Of a stretch of DNA of 64,000 nt, positions 29,167 to 41,254 are shown one piece after another. The notes under the pieces are model-generated. The model had not been told where the DNA came from. It ran no database searches and saw only the letters and a program-made list of their open reading frames with translations. This stretch comes from Brachypodium distachyon (taxonomy: Eukaryota; Streptophyta; Magnoliopsida; Poales; Poaceae): assembly GCF_000005505.3 (NCBI RefSeq), contig NC_016133.3, positions 56,075,237-56,139,236 on the forward strand. The letters run 5' to 3'. The position numbers and the translations under genes were made by a program. Position 1 is the first letter of the stretch; each line of letters opens with the position of its first letter.

Positions 29167-31034
29167 CTCGTCTCTCACTCACGGGTGAAGTCGTGAAGAA
29201 GAAGAAGAAGAAAGGAGCTAGCTTAAGCTTACGGGGAAGAAAGGAAGGAAATCGGGAAAGAAGAAGCCAACAAGGAGGGAGCTAGGGGTCAGGGCCGGTG
29301 GGCGGTGCGTGTTGTGCCGGGCTATTTTTGGGCCCGGTGCTAGCTCGTTTTAGGAGGCCATGGGGATCGATGGAAGGGAATCAATGCGGCAGCGGCCTAC
29401 GCAAATGGTGGTGGTGGTGGCCGGTGGATGGTGAGTGGCAGTGAATTGGAGGTGGCGCGCGAGCGAGAGCGAGGACGGAGGCGAGTTAGTGGTGGTGTCG
29501 TCGTGGAGTACGTGAGGTGGTTGGTTCCTTTCTTTGCGTTTAGCTTCCCCTGCTGCTTGCTTTCCGATGGCAGGTTTTAAGGACTTCTCCTAATCTCCTC
29601 TTCTCCGATTTCCATACACACGGTCATAAACACAGAAAAGGGGGAAAATATATTGGAGAGACCTGAGATAAAAGCAAACGAGGAGGCATGAGGGGTACTC
29701 CAGCTAAGCTTGTACCAGAAACTAGCTTTTCCCAGGGAGGGTGTGGAAAGACCTTGTGCACGATGCTGAGATAATTGCAACATTCATTTGGCGTCCGCAA
29801 CTACTAGTAGTAGTAAGTAGAAGGGTTAACGGAGCCTAGCCGTAGGAGACGATTTTATGTTTTCTACCCGTGATTAGGCGTGACAATTTGCCACAGATGC
29901 CCGGCTGTGGTACTAGCATGCATACTGATCGGAAATGATAATAACGCTTGAGAAAAGGGAATGAGATCACCTTATGGTCGGATCGTGGATTTCTTTTTCC
30001 TTCCCAGTCAATTAGTATGTGACGAGGTGCTCAGTATGTCCTTTCTTTTTTGTAGATCTCACTGTGTCCTTGCGTGTGCAAGAGTGCGAGTCTTCCGTTT
30101 TATTTTTTACTTTCTGAGAACATGAGTCTTTAACTGTAATTGCAGAATCCTATAAAGGAATTTCTAGTGACACCACTCAATTGTTGGGCCAAGGGTTTTT
30201 AAGGCGGATCATTCACTGTGCAGTAGTAGTTTCTTAGACTAGGATCTTTCACCTGCCTTCACAATTGGAAGGCAGGTGGATTGAAAGTTCATACAGTTTC
30301 ACCCTTTTCTGCTGGACTTGAATCGAAAAGGAGAGCAGTAATAAGAAGTTTATAAGCAGGAAAATGAGACTATTGGCCGAACTGAAGAAATGGCTACTGT
30401 GGCACAAAATTAAGTACATAGATTCAGTGTCCGGATACATGAATGCTTCTATTTCATACCCAGCATCTTTACAAGAACAAACTTCACAAGTTAAAGCAAC
30501 CACAATTCCTTCTAAACAAGCTAATGGTGCATCCATCTATGTATCCTCATAACAGCAGGCCGTGTTTCATAAATAAATAAATAAATAATGTTACAGGAGG
30601 GAGCTCCAGAAAGTATGGTTAATAATGTAACTACATGTCTGACCTGGCAGCGCACAGCCAAACATTGTGGATAAAGGCATGAAGCAGGGATGGCTGCCAT
30701 GCGCAATCAGTGGGTAGAAATGGACTGCCCTGAAATTGTATTATTGGATTAATGCACAGATGGTGGGAAGTGATTGAAATCACTGACCCTTAATAAAATG
30801 ATATGCATGTTCCATCATCCACTGTAATGGAGAAAATGGAGCAGTAGCATACATCAAACTTCTTGCATTTTTGCGCCTTCTCTTTTTGTACTGTTTTTTC
30901 AACTCGCAACCTACCAACCTGGTACAATTGCTTGTGTTCTTCAGCGATCTTGCTTAGTTCAAGCAACACCAATGAGCTGCTGAAGGTTATCCTGCTAGTC
31001 AGACAACTGGATGATAGTTATTTGCATTCAGGAT
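29167..31034. other. Intergenic: transporter promoter and CONSTANS-like 3' region
   Basis: A GAA-rich stretch at 29195-29270 is probably the transporter 5' leader. The rest holds no recognised gene. A perfect 11-bp hairpin is at 30250-30278. A TAAA repeat is at 30569-30588. Confidence 0.45.
30250..30278. other. Perfect 11-bp hairpin with 7-base loop
   Basis: cacctgccttc (30250-30260) is followed by acaattg and gaaggcaggtg (30268-30278). An outer CTTTC/GAAAG pair (30246-30250 and 30283-30287) could extend it with a bulge. It lies about 750 bases past the CONSTANS-like stop codon. Confidence 0.6.
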
Positions 31035-34000
31035 TCAGTAGCTTCTTGTTTCGCTGAGTGGATCATAGTCATATGCTTCACCAGCTTTTACAAAGCGACC
31101 CTTGACCCTCTTTCTCACGTCTGCCCTAGCCTTGCGAGAAGCATACCTGATCTTCTTGTCAAATCTGTCAATTGAAGTTATGACAAAAAAAATGCTTAAT
31201 AACTTTTGCAAGACAATTAACGAGATTATAAGGCTGATGAAGTTAAGGCAGTAAAAGTGACTGGTAGGCTGGTAGAATGTCATAACAGGATACCTTCAAT
31301 TTTTTGACAAACAGCTACAAAGAAAAGCCTGGCTAAACTACATAGAGTATTTGTGAGTTCTTTTAAATTTTCAGGAGGAGATGTTTACAAAAAAAAACAT
31401 GCACCTTTCAGAATTCTGAACTGGGAATTATATTGCATGCATGCTCTTAAAACATGTTACCGCAGTAGGTGAAATTCTAGTTTGTTGGAAATTATCAGAA
31501 AATTTGAAGAAAACCCACAAATGGATGTGCTTACTTCCGTCGCTTCTTCTTCTCCTTGTACCTTGTGAGAGCGCTACCTCTGCTACCACTGGCAAATGAG
31601 CCTTCAGAACCTGGAGGAAGCCAGGGTGGCTCGCCCATAAGGAGCATTGGTGATACCCCACAATCTTGATGATCTCCAGCATTGCTCTCGCCAGTCAAAC
31701 CTGAGAAGGAGAGGGATATACTGGATATGGCATGCCTAGAAGGAATACAAAGGCTGGAATCAGCAGATACCACGTTGCTGCATTCTGGCTGCATAGGTTT
31801 GAGCTCCTGAAAGCATAAAAATGGCCAAGAGTTCAGTGAATTAACCACCAAATGGATTCAACATGCAGATGCCAATCCAAATCACTTAGATACATAATAA
31901 ACTATCCAATGAATTCCACAAAATAGAATGATCAACTACTCCCTCTGTTCTTAAATTATTGTTGCTGTTGTTTATCAAACAAGTATGGTGATGTAATCCT
32001 TGGATGGATAACAAACTTCAGCACTCTGCAGTGATACCAATAGGTCCTGAACTGAATTTTGACGAGTGAACTTGACATAACAATATAAAAATAACTTCTA
32101 AGGGAGGGAAATAAAACTGATTCTAGTGAACTAATAGAAATGGGGGGAGGGAAAAAAACTGCAGAGCAGGAGTTCTTTCCCAAAACAAAGATAATAGATA
32201 AAGCAAATTTCCTGCAGAAAAGTACAAACCTCTTTAGATTCAGTAGCTGGCATTTCCTTGGTTTCAAAATAACTGTCAATCCCAGCATCATCAAATAGTT
32301 GCTCTGTTTGAATGTGTGAGGTACCAAACAGTTCTTCGTAATTCTCAAATGTCAAGTCAGCATCATCTACACAGAAGTCTTCGTATATGCTGCCATCATC
32401 GAACATATTTTCGTCTGTGATACACTGTACCTGAATGACACAACCAAAACTGCATAAGCACACAGTGACACAAGTGACAGTGATGGTATTTTGAAGAATA
32501 GTGGCGTTCATGATGAACAAGAAGATCCCAAAACACAACTCTTGCAATCGTTCAACCATTCACACTAAAAACTTGAAACCAGTTTTGCCATCAATACAAA
32601 TCCATCCACTACTTCATATCAATAATAAGATTCTCAGTACAAAGGTTATTTTATTAAGGCAATAATTACCCTGCAGGAAAAAAAGGGCCAATGTTTGTAC
32701 ATTCTGCTTCAGTGGGTTGCGGACGGAAGAGATTCCTCGAAGTCGTGATACGAGCTGCTTGTCAAGGGTGCTATCAGGTAGTCTGGATAACACGGGCCCC
32801 GCCGTGAGCCAAATTCTTCCTATGGCTCACCCGGCAGGATCGTTGTTGGACTGCTAATTGGTTGAGTAAACGGAGTGTAACACCACCGCCCAAATTTGCT
32901 CAACGCCCAGCCCACCTGTGGGATGGGCCCACCTTTACATATCACCACTCTTACACTTTCATCATCTCTTCATGTAAAAGGGTCAACCTAGAGGTGCTAT
33001 GTTTGGAACACACGGCATTTGATGATCCAACCCTATCTAAACTATCCATCCATGTGGGACCAATCCCAGCAACAACTATACTTGGACACATGGGCCTCCA
33101 CTATAATGGGCCGGGGTATTACACTTTGGTTGCGGCGCCGACGCTCGCCTTCTTTGTGACCAAGCACCAGAGTCCAGAGTCCAGAGTCCATACATCACCT
33201 GCTTATAGACTACCCTTTCTCTATGACAATCCGGCAGGAGTTCTTGTCCTGGATAAGATCCAGTTGCCACCCTCCGCCAGGTGGTGTCAGTTTCATCAAA
33301 TGGTGGCACTAGGCCATCCGGTCGACTTCCTTGGCACAGAGCAAAGGTGTCGCGTCTTATGGAAGCATCAAAATACAGACAACTTCAATGGAGACTGCAA
33401 GCATTTAGACGGCTTGATGGACCACATCCACTCGGAGGCCTTCAACCCTTCGTGTTCAGTTGCACCGTGTGTGCAGGGGTGTTCACCTCTGAGGGCTTTT
33501 AAATAACTTTTTCCTTCTAGCAATGCATCGAGATGCAAAACTTTTCGTTTTCTCTTAGAAGAAGGGAAAATGTGACTACTGTTTGACTGCATCAATGCAT
33601 CAAATATGCTTGAAACAAGCTGAGTATGAGCCTATGGAATATGCAGACACTTGGCAGAATAATTAAATATGTTTTGAGGGAAATATGAATTATGAAAGCC
33701 ATATAGCACTATTACCTTTGGCGTCACTGAAACTGATCCAGCTGGCTGATGTGTGGCAAGTGGCCGAAGATTCATCCCATCTCCGGAATTCAAAGGTTTA
33801 AGCTTTTCAACAGTGGGTGGATGACTCATGAGTGCTGTGCTAGCTATATCCAACAGGCTGCTCTCTTGTTCAGCAGCATAATGATTATTGACACCGCTGT
33901 CATTTATGCTCATCATGCTTATTCCTTCCTCACAGTTCGGTTCATCAGCTGCAGTATGGGTATCCATAGCAAATGACCAGATCCTTGAAAGCTCCTCTGA

Positions 34001-34294
34001 TGATGGGCACCCTGAGTAGCAGTTTATGGGCTGCCGTTTATGCCCAGCAGCCAAGGATGTTGCACCATGCCCGTTCCAATCACAGTTTTGGCAAAGTGAG
34101 GTATTCTCTTCAAGACATCGGACTGCTGCAGGCTGTGAAGCACAACGGTCACAAAGAAGGGTCCTCATGTGTCTCCGAGAAAGGGCATTAGCTGAATGCA
34201 CATTACGATCACACGATAAACATAAGGATGCGGCATCTGATCGGCAATAAATTGTTGGCCTTTGCTCCCCACAGAAATCACAAAGAGCACCCAT
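31035..34294 (-). CDS. CONSTANS-like B-box/CCT transcription regulator, 393 aa
   Basis: Four coding exons: 34294-33716, 32430-32230, 31806-31535 and 31164-31035. They give 393 residues. Two tandem B-boxes lie at the N-terminus: the first starts CDFCGEQRP with C5, C8, C25, C28, H33 and H42, the second starts CDRCASQPA. An acidic middle ([20 protein letters not shown]) follows. A C-terminal CCT domain begins near residue 340 ([19 protein letters not shown]) and continues through [19 protein letters not shown]. The exon pattern and sequence fit the COL9/COL10 type group, not CONSTANS itself. Expected role: nuclear regulator in light or photoperiod control, through B-box protein contacts and CCT binding to NF-Y or DNA. 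Intron 1 is 1.3 kb; intron 2 holds a Stowaway-like remnant near 31937. A non-coding first exon near 35.85-36.06 kb is likely. Confidence 0.9.
31937..32107. mobile_element. Possible Stowaway-like MITE in CONSTANS-like intron
   Basis: The left end ctccctctgttct fits the Stowaway terminal consensus and is preceded by TA. The right side ends with ttctaagggaggg, an imperfect inverted match. The right TA is not adjacent, so the call is tentative. Confidence 0.35.
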
Positions 34295-36110
34295 GATCCT
34301 GAATTAGGGTTCTTCCTCTAGCTGCTTAGCGTACTCCCACCCCAGCAGCCACCTTCCTCAGTTTCCTTTGACAGTTCAATTCAATGAAGAGTCCTATGTG
34401 ACACTGAAATGCAAATATAAAAGATCAGTACGAGAACAGCAAGCTTGTATTTAACCAATTTCTGACATACTACTTGCACTAACGTGGACATATATAATTT
34501 CCACAAAAAGAAGGCATGATTTTTGCAGCCCATAGTACTTTGACCACGGCACGTGAAAGTTGCCCGCTCTGTTCTAACACGGAATGCACCAAAGTCGAAC
34601 CATATAACAACAAGATCGATCCATCTATTCATATCTTGCCATGAACTTATAGCAATATAAAATCTAGGATAACATAAAGAATTTTAGGTTTTGAAACAAA
34701 AGTACAAACAACCGGTCCTGTGAACTCTTCCTTGTACATATTATAATTTCAGCTTCTGTCATATTGATTGTAAGCATATACTCTCTATAAAGTATAAGAA
34801 CAGAATATTAAAATATTTAAAAATCTTAAACAGGAGTCAGCCATGACTAAATTCGCTCGAAAAATCTTACAAATATTATGATGATTGATGCATTTGATAG
34901 CACCAAAGCAGGAAGGGAAGTATCAAGTTGGAGCTACTACTAAAACAATGCAAACTGCAGTAGGCAAGCAACAGTGCTTCGCGGAAGCAGAAGGCTTAAG
35001 ACTCCAAGATGTAGCTTGGGAGTTGAGACAGCATATTAGACTATTAGCATGATATGCACGGTTGAGATTGAGAACCAAAAAGGATGTACAGTAATACAAC
35101 TGAACGAGAGCGTGTTTGTTGGTCTTATTGAGCATTCCCTATTTCTGCGCATGAAATGGACACCTTTCCGTGCAGTACTACCGCAATAAATCTTCGCTGC
35201 CTAACTAATCCAAGCTTTGGGCCGCATCGAGCCATCGACCAAATTTTTTTCTCAAATAAAAGTCTAAAGAACACCATAAGTGGATAAAACCAACGAACTT
35301 TCTATGCCACTCAAAATTGCCTTTTGGCTTTTCGAAAACACTCAGGTTTACGCGGCGCTTAAGAATAGTTGCTGCTAAGAAGAGCAAACAGATAGAGCCG
35401 TATGAGCAAAGCGCGGGATACAGTACTGTGATGACTCAACATCACTGGAGTATATCGGCAGGAAAAGTAAAACTTAAAAAAGAAGCGCTGGTACATGCAA
35501 ATCCATCCAGTAAGCAACTAAAATCAATATTTACGCGACCAGACCCGTCTGAAAGCTAAAAACCAAGTGAAACAGATCACTTACGCTCCACGCAACACGA
35601 GAAAAAGCTTGAAGAGCCCGCAAAACAAAAAATACCCATACTCCCTCAAACACAAACAGAGACTAATTAAGCATGCGGACTCGAAATCCAATCCAAGCCC
35701 CTAATCCAGCAACAACAACCCACTCCCAATCAAAATCAAAATCCGGTACGGAGTCAATCGCACGAACGAACCACTGCTAATGGAACCCAACCCAACTGAA
35801 ACCCAAACAAAAAAACAGCTCAATCACTAGGCAAGGAGCTCACCGAACCGCCGCCTGCGACCCACCGACGCGCCCGCGGGCGGGAACGCAAGGCGCGAAA
35901 CCCGACGGCGGGGAACAGGGGAAGGATCCGAGAAGCTTCCAGGGGAAAACTCGGAATAAAAAAGGACTTCCGTGGCGGTAGAAAGGGGAGAGATAAGCGA
36001 AGGAGGGGAGAGAGGACGGAGACGGAAATGATGGAATAGCTGGAGCGAAAGAGAAGAAGATCAGGAGAGGTTAAAGGGAAAAGGGAAGAAGAGAGATGGG
36101 GGTGGGGGGA
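34295..36110 (-). other. Probable 5' UTR exon and leader intron of the CONSTANS-like gene
   Basis: Read on the minus strand, the GC- and GA-rich stretch at about 36060-35843 looks like a first exon. It ends GGTTCG followed by the strong donor GTGAGCTCC (from 35842). A possible acceptor (ctaagcag) lies just before the ATG-bearing exon, near 34322. That would make a leader intron of about 1.5 kb, common in this gene family. The span in between has no gene that I can support. Confidence 0.45.
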
Positions 36111-37118
36111 CCCGGGGCCGAGTGCTCTTTTGCGCTTTTGGGGGCAGAACCGTAATTCGGCCCAAGGATAAGGGGGCTCCCGCCTCCGTGCCACGTGCGC
36201 GGCCTTTCGCCAAGTGGCGAGCCGGCCCAGTTCCCCGTTCTGCCCCTCCTCTTCCCGGTTGCTTTTGTTTTCGCTGCTTCTCTCTGACGGGTGGGACCCA
36301 GGCGGGGCGTCTCGAAACTCGGCGCACGGCCTGGAATGGCATGGGACGGCGGCGCGGCAACGGGCGCCCCAGACAGATATACACGTGGAAACGCTCATTC
36401 TTATTTTTTCTCTCGAAATAAATTTTGCCAACTAAATAAGCCTTGGAAAAGTCAAAGAAATGCACATGACAGAGCATGCGCAGTTGTCACTGGCAAGCAG
36501 ACGAATGAGATGGATGCCAAAACAAAGAAGAGTGATAAAAGGACAAAAACAAACAATGCTGGCAGTTGCCAAAAAAAAAATCGGAATCGTACTGCCAAAG
36601 ACAAAGAACATTGCCGAAGCGATCCTCGTGGTTGAGTTTCTCGTCTGACGTTCCGTCAAAAAGAAAGTTCTCGTCTGACAACCAAGGAGACGTACGTATA
36701 TTCGTTTTGTTTTCTATCCAACTATCCAAGGCCCTTCCAACAATAGAAACTGAGAACTCACAAAACCTCGTTGTCAAACAAAAAAGCGTCACCTATCTCA
36801 GAACAAAACTCTTTCAAAGGAGGAAAACGTAGTGTCCTACTTGCTCGGTACTCCAGTTTGTGCTGCGACGATTCCCTTATCCCATTATCCGAAACTATGA
36901 AACTCAGAAGCTGTAACCTGGGACCGTTAGCGTTACTTGTTTGAGCTGTCGTCGGAACAGGCTAATGACTGGCCGGAAGCCGTGGTCGTTCTAGGGTGTT
37001 TACGGTTGTACCCCCCATAGCCTGATCCGATCCATATCCAGTGCCAGGAGGGAATCAGCACAATGAGGGGAAGCAACGCCTTTTCTTGGGCCCCAGCCTT
37101 TTTCCAAGTGGATCATTA
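36111..37118. other. Upstream region of the CONSTANS-like gene
   Basis: A GC-rich block at 36110-36360 is followed by A-rich DNA. No repeat boundary or gene is recognised before the Tourist-like element at 37119. Open frames overlap on both strands and share no family. Confidence 0.35.
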
Positions 37119-39221
37119 GAGCAAGAGCAATGTGAGGCAAGTCTAAAAAAAAGTTAGAAACGGGTCTAAAGAAACGAAATGTGCTGCAATGTGCATTTTT
37201 GTAGCTACTGCTTGTGGGACCCATTGTTAACAATTTTTTAACTCTCCATCACTTTCCCCAACTTTTCAGTCTCATCTTCCTCCTGCGGCCTGAGATGTGG
37301 CGATGGAGTCTTCTCCCCGTCCCTCACCCTTGGCCTCCTGCCCTGTCTCAAATACCGTCCACCCAGCAGGCGGCGACCGTGCTTGCGGCCGGACTTGCAC
37401 AAATCCCGTCCACCCAGCAGGCGGCGCCCGTGGTCCTCTGCACAAATCCTTGAATCCATCAACAGCCCACCAAATCCCCAAATCCATCCTGGCGTGGGCA
37501 CCGGCTCGAGGGTGGCCGGACTTGCGTTGGCTGTTGGCGATGCGATTTCGAGATGGTGCAGCTCCCAGCGGCCGCCGTCTCCGTTGATGAAGCCAACGAT
37601 GATGCAGACGAACAGACCAGCACTGCAAGGCTTGAGGAGGGAACCTAACCCTGCGCGTGCGGCTCTTCGTCGCCGTCGAATCCCTCAGCCGCAGCTCTTC
37701 CTCACTGTCGAGATGCTCTGCCGCGGCCGCATCCGCCGACGAAGACGACTCAGCGGGATGTACAGTTCCGAGGGAGGGAGAGAGACGAAGCCCTCAGCGT
37801 GGGACCTGTGGAGTCAACAATTTGTTGGAACCGGGACAAGTACTAGAACCTGGTTCCAAGAAAAAATTCTTACGGTGCATTTGTTTGGGCTCCTAGGAGC
37901 TGCTCCAACAGCTTCTGCGCCGTGGAAGCTGGATCCCAAACAAACAGGTATTTCTGGACTAGCTTCTCAGATCCAATTCATTGGAGCGCTCCACGAAACT
38001 GTACTAGCAACGAGAATCTGGGCTGTGGGTGCTTCTCCAAGCCGCTGCAGATTCCGAACTTCATCTTTACCGAAATACCCTCCCACCAGATTACATACGA
38101 CACCTAAAATGCCATGAAACGCTTCGTTTATGTTCTCTTCTCACCCCACCCAGACCCGACAGCATCAAACCCCGCTCTCCCCCAACCCGAGCAGAACAAC
38201 GTCTCAGGCTAGGGTCCGCCGCCACCACCTCTATCCCTGGGCGCCGACGCCACCTGCCTCTCCGGCAACCGGCGCCGCCGCCCTCACCTCTCCCCTGGAA
38301 TTCGGCGCCTACCATCTCTCCTTTCTCCCTTGCCGCTACAGACGCCGCCACCCTCCTCCGGCCGGTCCGGCCGCCCCTGCTCCCCCCAACTTCCTGCTCC
38401 CGGCGCTGCCCTCCGAGCTGGTATGCTGGACGACGCCCCGACCACGCTACCCTGCTCCTCCTACCTCGAGGATTGATTGCAACTAGACCTATCATGGTGT
38501 TCTGCACTTCCGCTGCTTGATTGTTCCGCTGCTTGATTGCAATCAGTATGAAGTAGCACTTTTGCCAACAGCTATCTATCGTGGTGTTGCCTCTAGACAT
38601 AGTGCATCTCTTGATTGCAATCGGACTACAGAGAGATATAAGTTGTATGCAACGCTAATTTGCAATGCTTTGTTTCAAATGGCAATGCTTCTCTGTCTCT
38701 GCAAGCGAAGGCTGCACACACATTTTGAATTGAACATTGTAACGATTGCAGCTATCCACAAGATGAAGGCAAAAAAAGACAAAAATTGGGGTTATCCGTG
38801 TTTTGTGTATGAGAAATTTTATGTTAGATATAAGTGCATGCACCGTTCAAACTGTCAAATCCAGTAAAAAAAATAGTCATCTGAAGCAAAAAATAGGTTT
38901 TAAGCTCGTCGTTTATTGTTATGACGGTACAATCACCGCTAGTACCAAATTTACAGAACTACAGGGTCATTTCAGCATATTTTAATTGCAGCTGCAGCCG
39001 GACCAGCCGCACAAACAAACAAGTATCAGACAACTCCAACCTTCTAGCTGCAGCTGGCAGCCACAGCTGATTTTGGAATCTGCGGCTGTAGAATCTGCAG
39101 CTGTGAAGCTGCAGCCCAAACAAACACAACCTTAGCACCGCGGTGCTTCAGCGTTTAGCACCGGTTCTATAGCTTGTTAGCACCACTATAGCACCGGTGT
39201 TGACCAACATTGGGCTTGCTC
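37119..39221. mobile_element. Tourist-like element A1 with a nested second element
   Basis: The ends are inverted: gagcaagagcaatgtgagg on the left, and ttgaccaacattgggcttgctc on the right. TTA flanks both sides (37116-37118 and 39222-39224), the target duplication of PIF/Harbinger-type elements. The same ends recur in copy A2 at 40535-40871. The body is interrupted by element B (37873-39131). About 840 bp belongs to A1 itself, and it includes GC-rich gene-like DNA at 37290-37800 in which tccacccagcaggcggcg is repeated. No transposase is seen. Confidence 0.7.
37873..39131. mobile_element. Tourist-like element B nested inside A1, 1.26 kb
   Basis: The left end has ggtgcatttgtttgggct, and the complement of the right end reads ggttgtgtttgtttgggct. 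TTA flanks both sides (37870-37872 and 39132-39134). The inside is GC-rich near 38130-38480 and AT-rich after. No transposase frame is visible, so it is non-autonomous. It must be younger than A1. Confidence 0.65.
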
Positions 39222-39224
39222 TTA

Positions 39225-40213
39225 CTGTATCCACTGTCCGGCCTCCGTGGTCTAAATCAACACTGGCAAGAAGGAGCTCTTTGGTTCTTTACTGATAATT
39301 TTGTTTTCCTGGCATATATACTTTCCAATCAGGATGACATCAGCCAAAGCATGTTTTTCTTTTCTTTTCGAAAACATCCGCCGAAGCATATGTGTCTATA
39401 TTAAAATGTATAAAAAAAATACAAAGACGAGCAAAGAAATAGGCGTGTGCGCCGAGAGAATGATGAGTAACAGGGATGTTGAGTATTGTAGCTGTGGTCA
39501 TTGCAGCTTAGGGCGTGTTTGGTGTCCTACACCGCACCTGCGTCACATCCAGCATGCAAACTGTTCTTTTTTTTAGGTAGCTTGCACCCCCTTCCTCAGC
39601 GTGGCCCGTGAGATGCAAAAGGAAGGTCCGAGCCAACCTAAGCGGAAATGTGAGAATTGGCCTTTTCCGCTTAGCCCGGCTCGCATTGAGCGCTCCCTCC
39701 CTCGATGCTATATATGCGGCTCTTCCAAGCCACCCCAATATCTGCCCTGCCCCACCCCTATCTCGACTGCCTTGCCCTAATTTTTCCGTCTCCTCCGCCC
39801 TGCCCCATTTCCGCCACCGAGATTGGGTCCGCCGTTGCCCTAATCCAAGCTGCCCAAGGCTTCGTCGATGCCTCCTCCCTGGAGTATGACCCTTCATCCT
39901 CCTCTCTTCTCCGCCCCATCTCCCAACCTCCATTATTTCGGTGGTGTGCATGATTTCGACCGTGTGCATGAGTTTTTTCTTTGTGATTTGGCTAAGAATT
40001 TCAGATCTGAAATGATAGGAATGTGATTTTTGGTTTGCATTTCTTTCTTTGTTCACTGAAATCATGTTTTGATTTGGATTTATTGGTTGAGAAAGATTCA
40101 GTTTCTTATTTGTTCAATTGTTCATACAAAAACCAACGATTTGCCAAACACTCATCTCTACTAGTTCTTGCATCAACTCGTCCTGGATAGATTTTTTCAG
40201 AACAACACCCTCA
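39225..40213. other. Intergenic with gene-like fragment
   Basis: A TTA then gggcgtgtttggt at 39508-39523 looks like the left end of another Tourist-like element, but I cannot find a convincing right end. A GC-rich stretch at 39600-39950 has overlapping open frames on both strands and may be captured gene DNA. No gene call is made. Confidence 0.35.
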
Positions 40214-40524
40214 AGGCAACTCCAGCCACGCGACCCAAATCCGTGGCCAAAAGTATCCGTTTTGGTCTGTTTGGGTCGCAACACGGACAGATCTGGACCT
40301 GTTGTCCGGCTCTGGTTCGTTTGGGTCTGCGAGTTCTCCCAACGCGACCACCCATTTGGTATTTTTATTGGTCATAGACATGCGAGTCAGGAGTACAAAG
40401 GAGCAAAAGGAGAACAAACACAATGCAAAGATAATTTCCGTCCAGACTCAAACCATGACCAAATTTAGATCGAAAATGGATCGCGGCGGTGGGCCCGAAA
40501 TTGGTCTCGTGGCTGGAGTAGCCC
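40214..40524. mobile_element. MITE C, 311 bp
   Basis: The left end aggcaactccagccacg pairs with the right end cgtggctggagtagccc as an imperfect inverted repeat. TCA flanks both sides (40211-40213 and 40525-40527). The body contains gacccaaatccg and gtttgggtcg, themselves a small palindrome. Confidence 0.65.
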
Positions 40525-40534
40525 TCAGGCCTCA

Positions 40535-40871
40535 GAGCAAGAGCAATGTGAGGAGAGGTTAAATAAAAAGCTAGCACCGGATCTAGGAAATCAAATTGTG
40601 GTGGAGTGTATAGGATTCCTTAGACTCAACTTTTGGACCCACTTGTGGTATCTTTTCAGCGTGCTCCTCTATACAGAGAGGAAGGGAGGGGAGAGGAATG
40701 AGGTGTTCAGCATTGGACTTACAAAGTCGAATTATTGCTAGCACCGGTTCTTGAACTTGAGTCGAGTCTAACAACTTTTTCTTAGCTCTGCATGCTGCAA
40801 TGGCAAGACCCGGGCCTAACTTTTCTTAGACCCTTCTTAGATATGGGTTTTGACCAACATTGTGCTTGCTC
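40535..40871. mobile_element. Tourist-like element A2, 337 bp
   Basis: It has the same ends as A1: gagcaagagcaatgtgagg on the left (all 19 bases identical) and ttgaccaacattgtgcttgctc on the right (one difference). TCA flanks both sides (40532-40534 and 40872-40874). It lies only 10 bases from MITE C. The internal block ctagcaccggatctagg also resembles A1. Confidence 0.75.
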
Positions 40872-40874
40872 TCA

Positions 40875-41254
40875 GCCTGCATTTAGCGCTGTCCCCTCCC
40901 CTCTGGCCCGGGATGTTGATGGCCTGTTTCCAGTCGAGCAGTCGAGTGATTATGGGCCTTTTCCGCAACAACGACGGCCTGTTTCCAGTCGAGCAGTCGA
41001 GTGGTTATGGGCCTTTTCGGCAACACCGACAGGCCCAGGCCGTGAAATCGGATATCAGGCTTGATTGGAGTCCACAATCCAACCACAGAGAACGAGAAAG
41101 CAGTGAATACGATGAGCTGGAGCCAAGACAGGGCGACGCCTTCCCAGTAGTGCCCACTCGCTCGCACCTGTCACTCCTCCGGCGACTCCGCCGGGTCTTC
41201 CTGAATCCTGATTGCTGACCACCGCCGCCGCTTTCTCCTCTACCGGCAGCCGCG
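40875..41254 (+). other. Promoter and 5' UTR region of NRPD4/NRPE4
   Basis: The stretch from about 41140 is C/T- and GC-rich and should be the 5' UTR. A direct repeat (ggcctgtttccagtcgagca at about 40921 and 40977, unit about 56 bp) lies upstream. Confidence 0.45.

Noticed and set aside
30246..30287. miRNA precursor
   Set aside because: The stem is 11 bp with a 7-base loop; a plant miRNA needs a duplex of about 21 bp.
32862..33506. 214-codon plus-strand frame inside the CONSTANS-like intron
   Set aside because: No family likeness, no promoter or splice context, and it lies in an intron with overlapping frames on the other strand. It looks like chance or old transposon DNA.
37383..38117. 244-codon plus-strand frame
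   Set aside because: It runs across the TTA boundary between elements A1 and B, so it cannot be an inherited gene.
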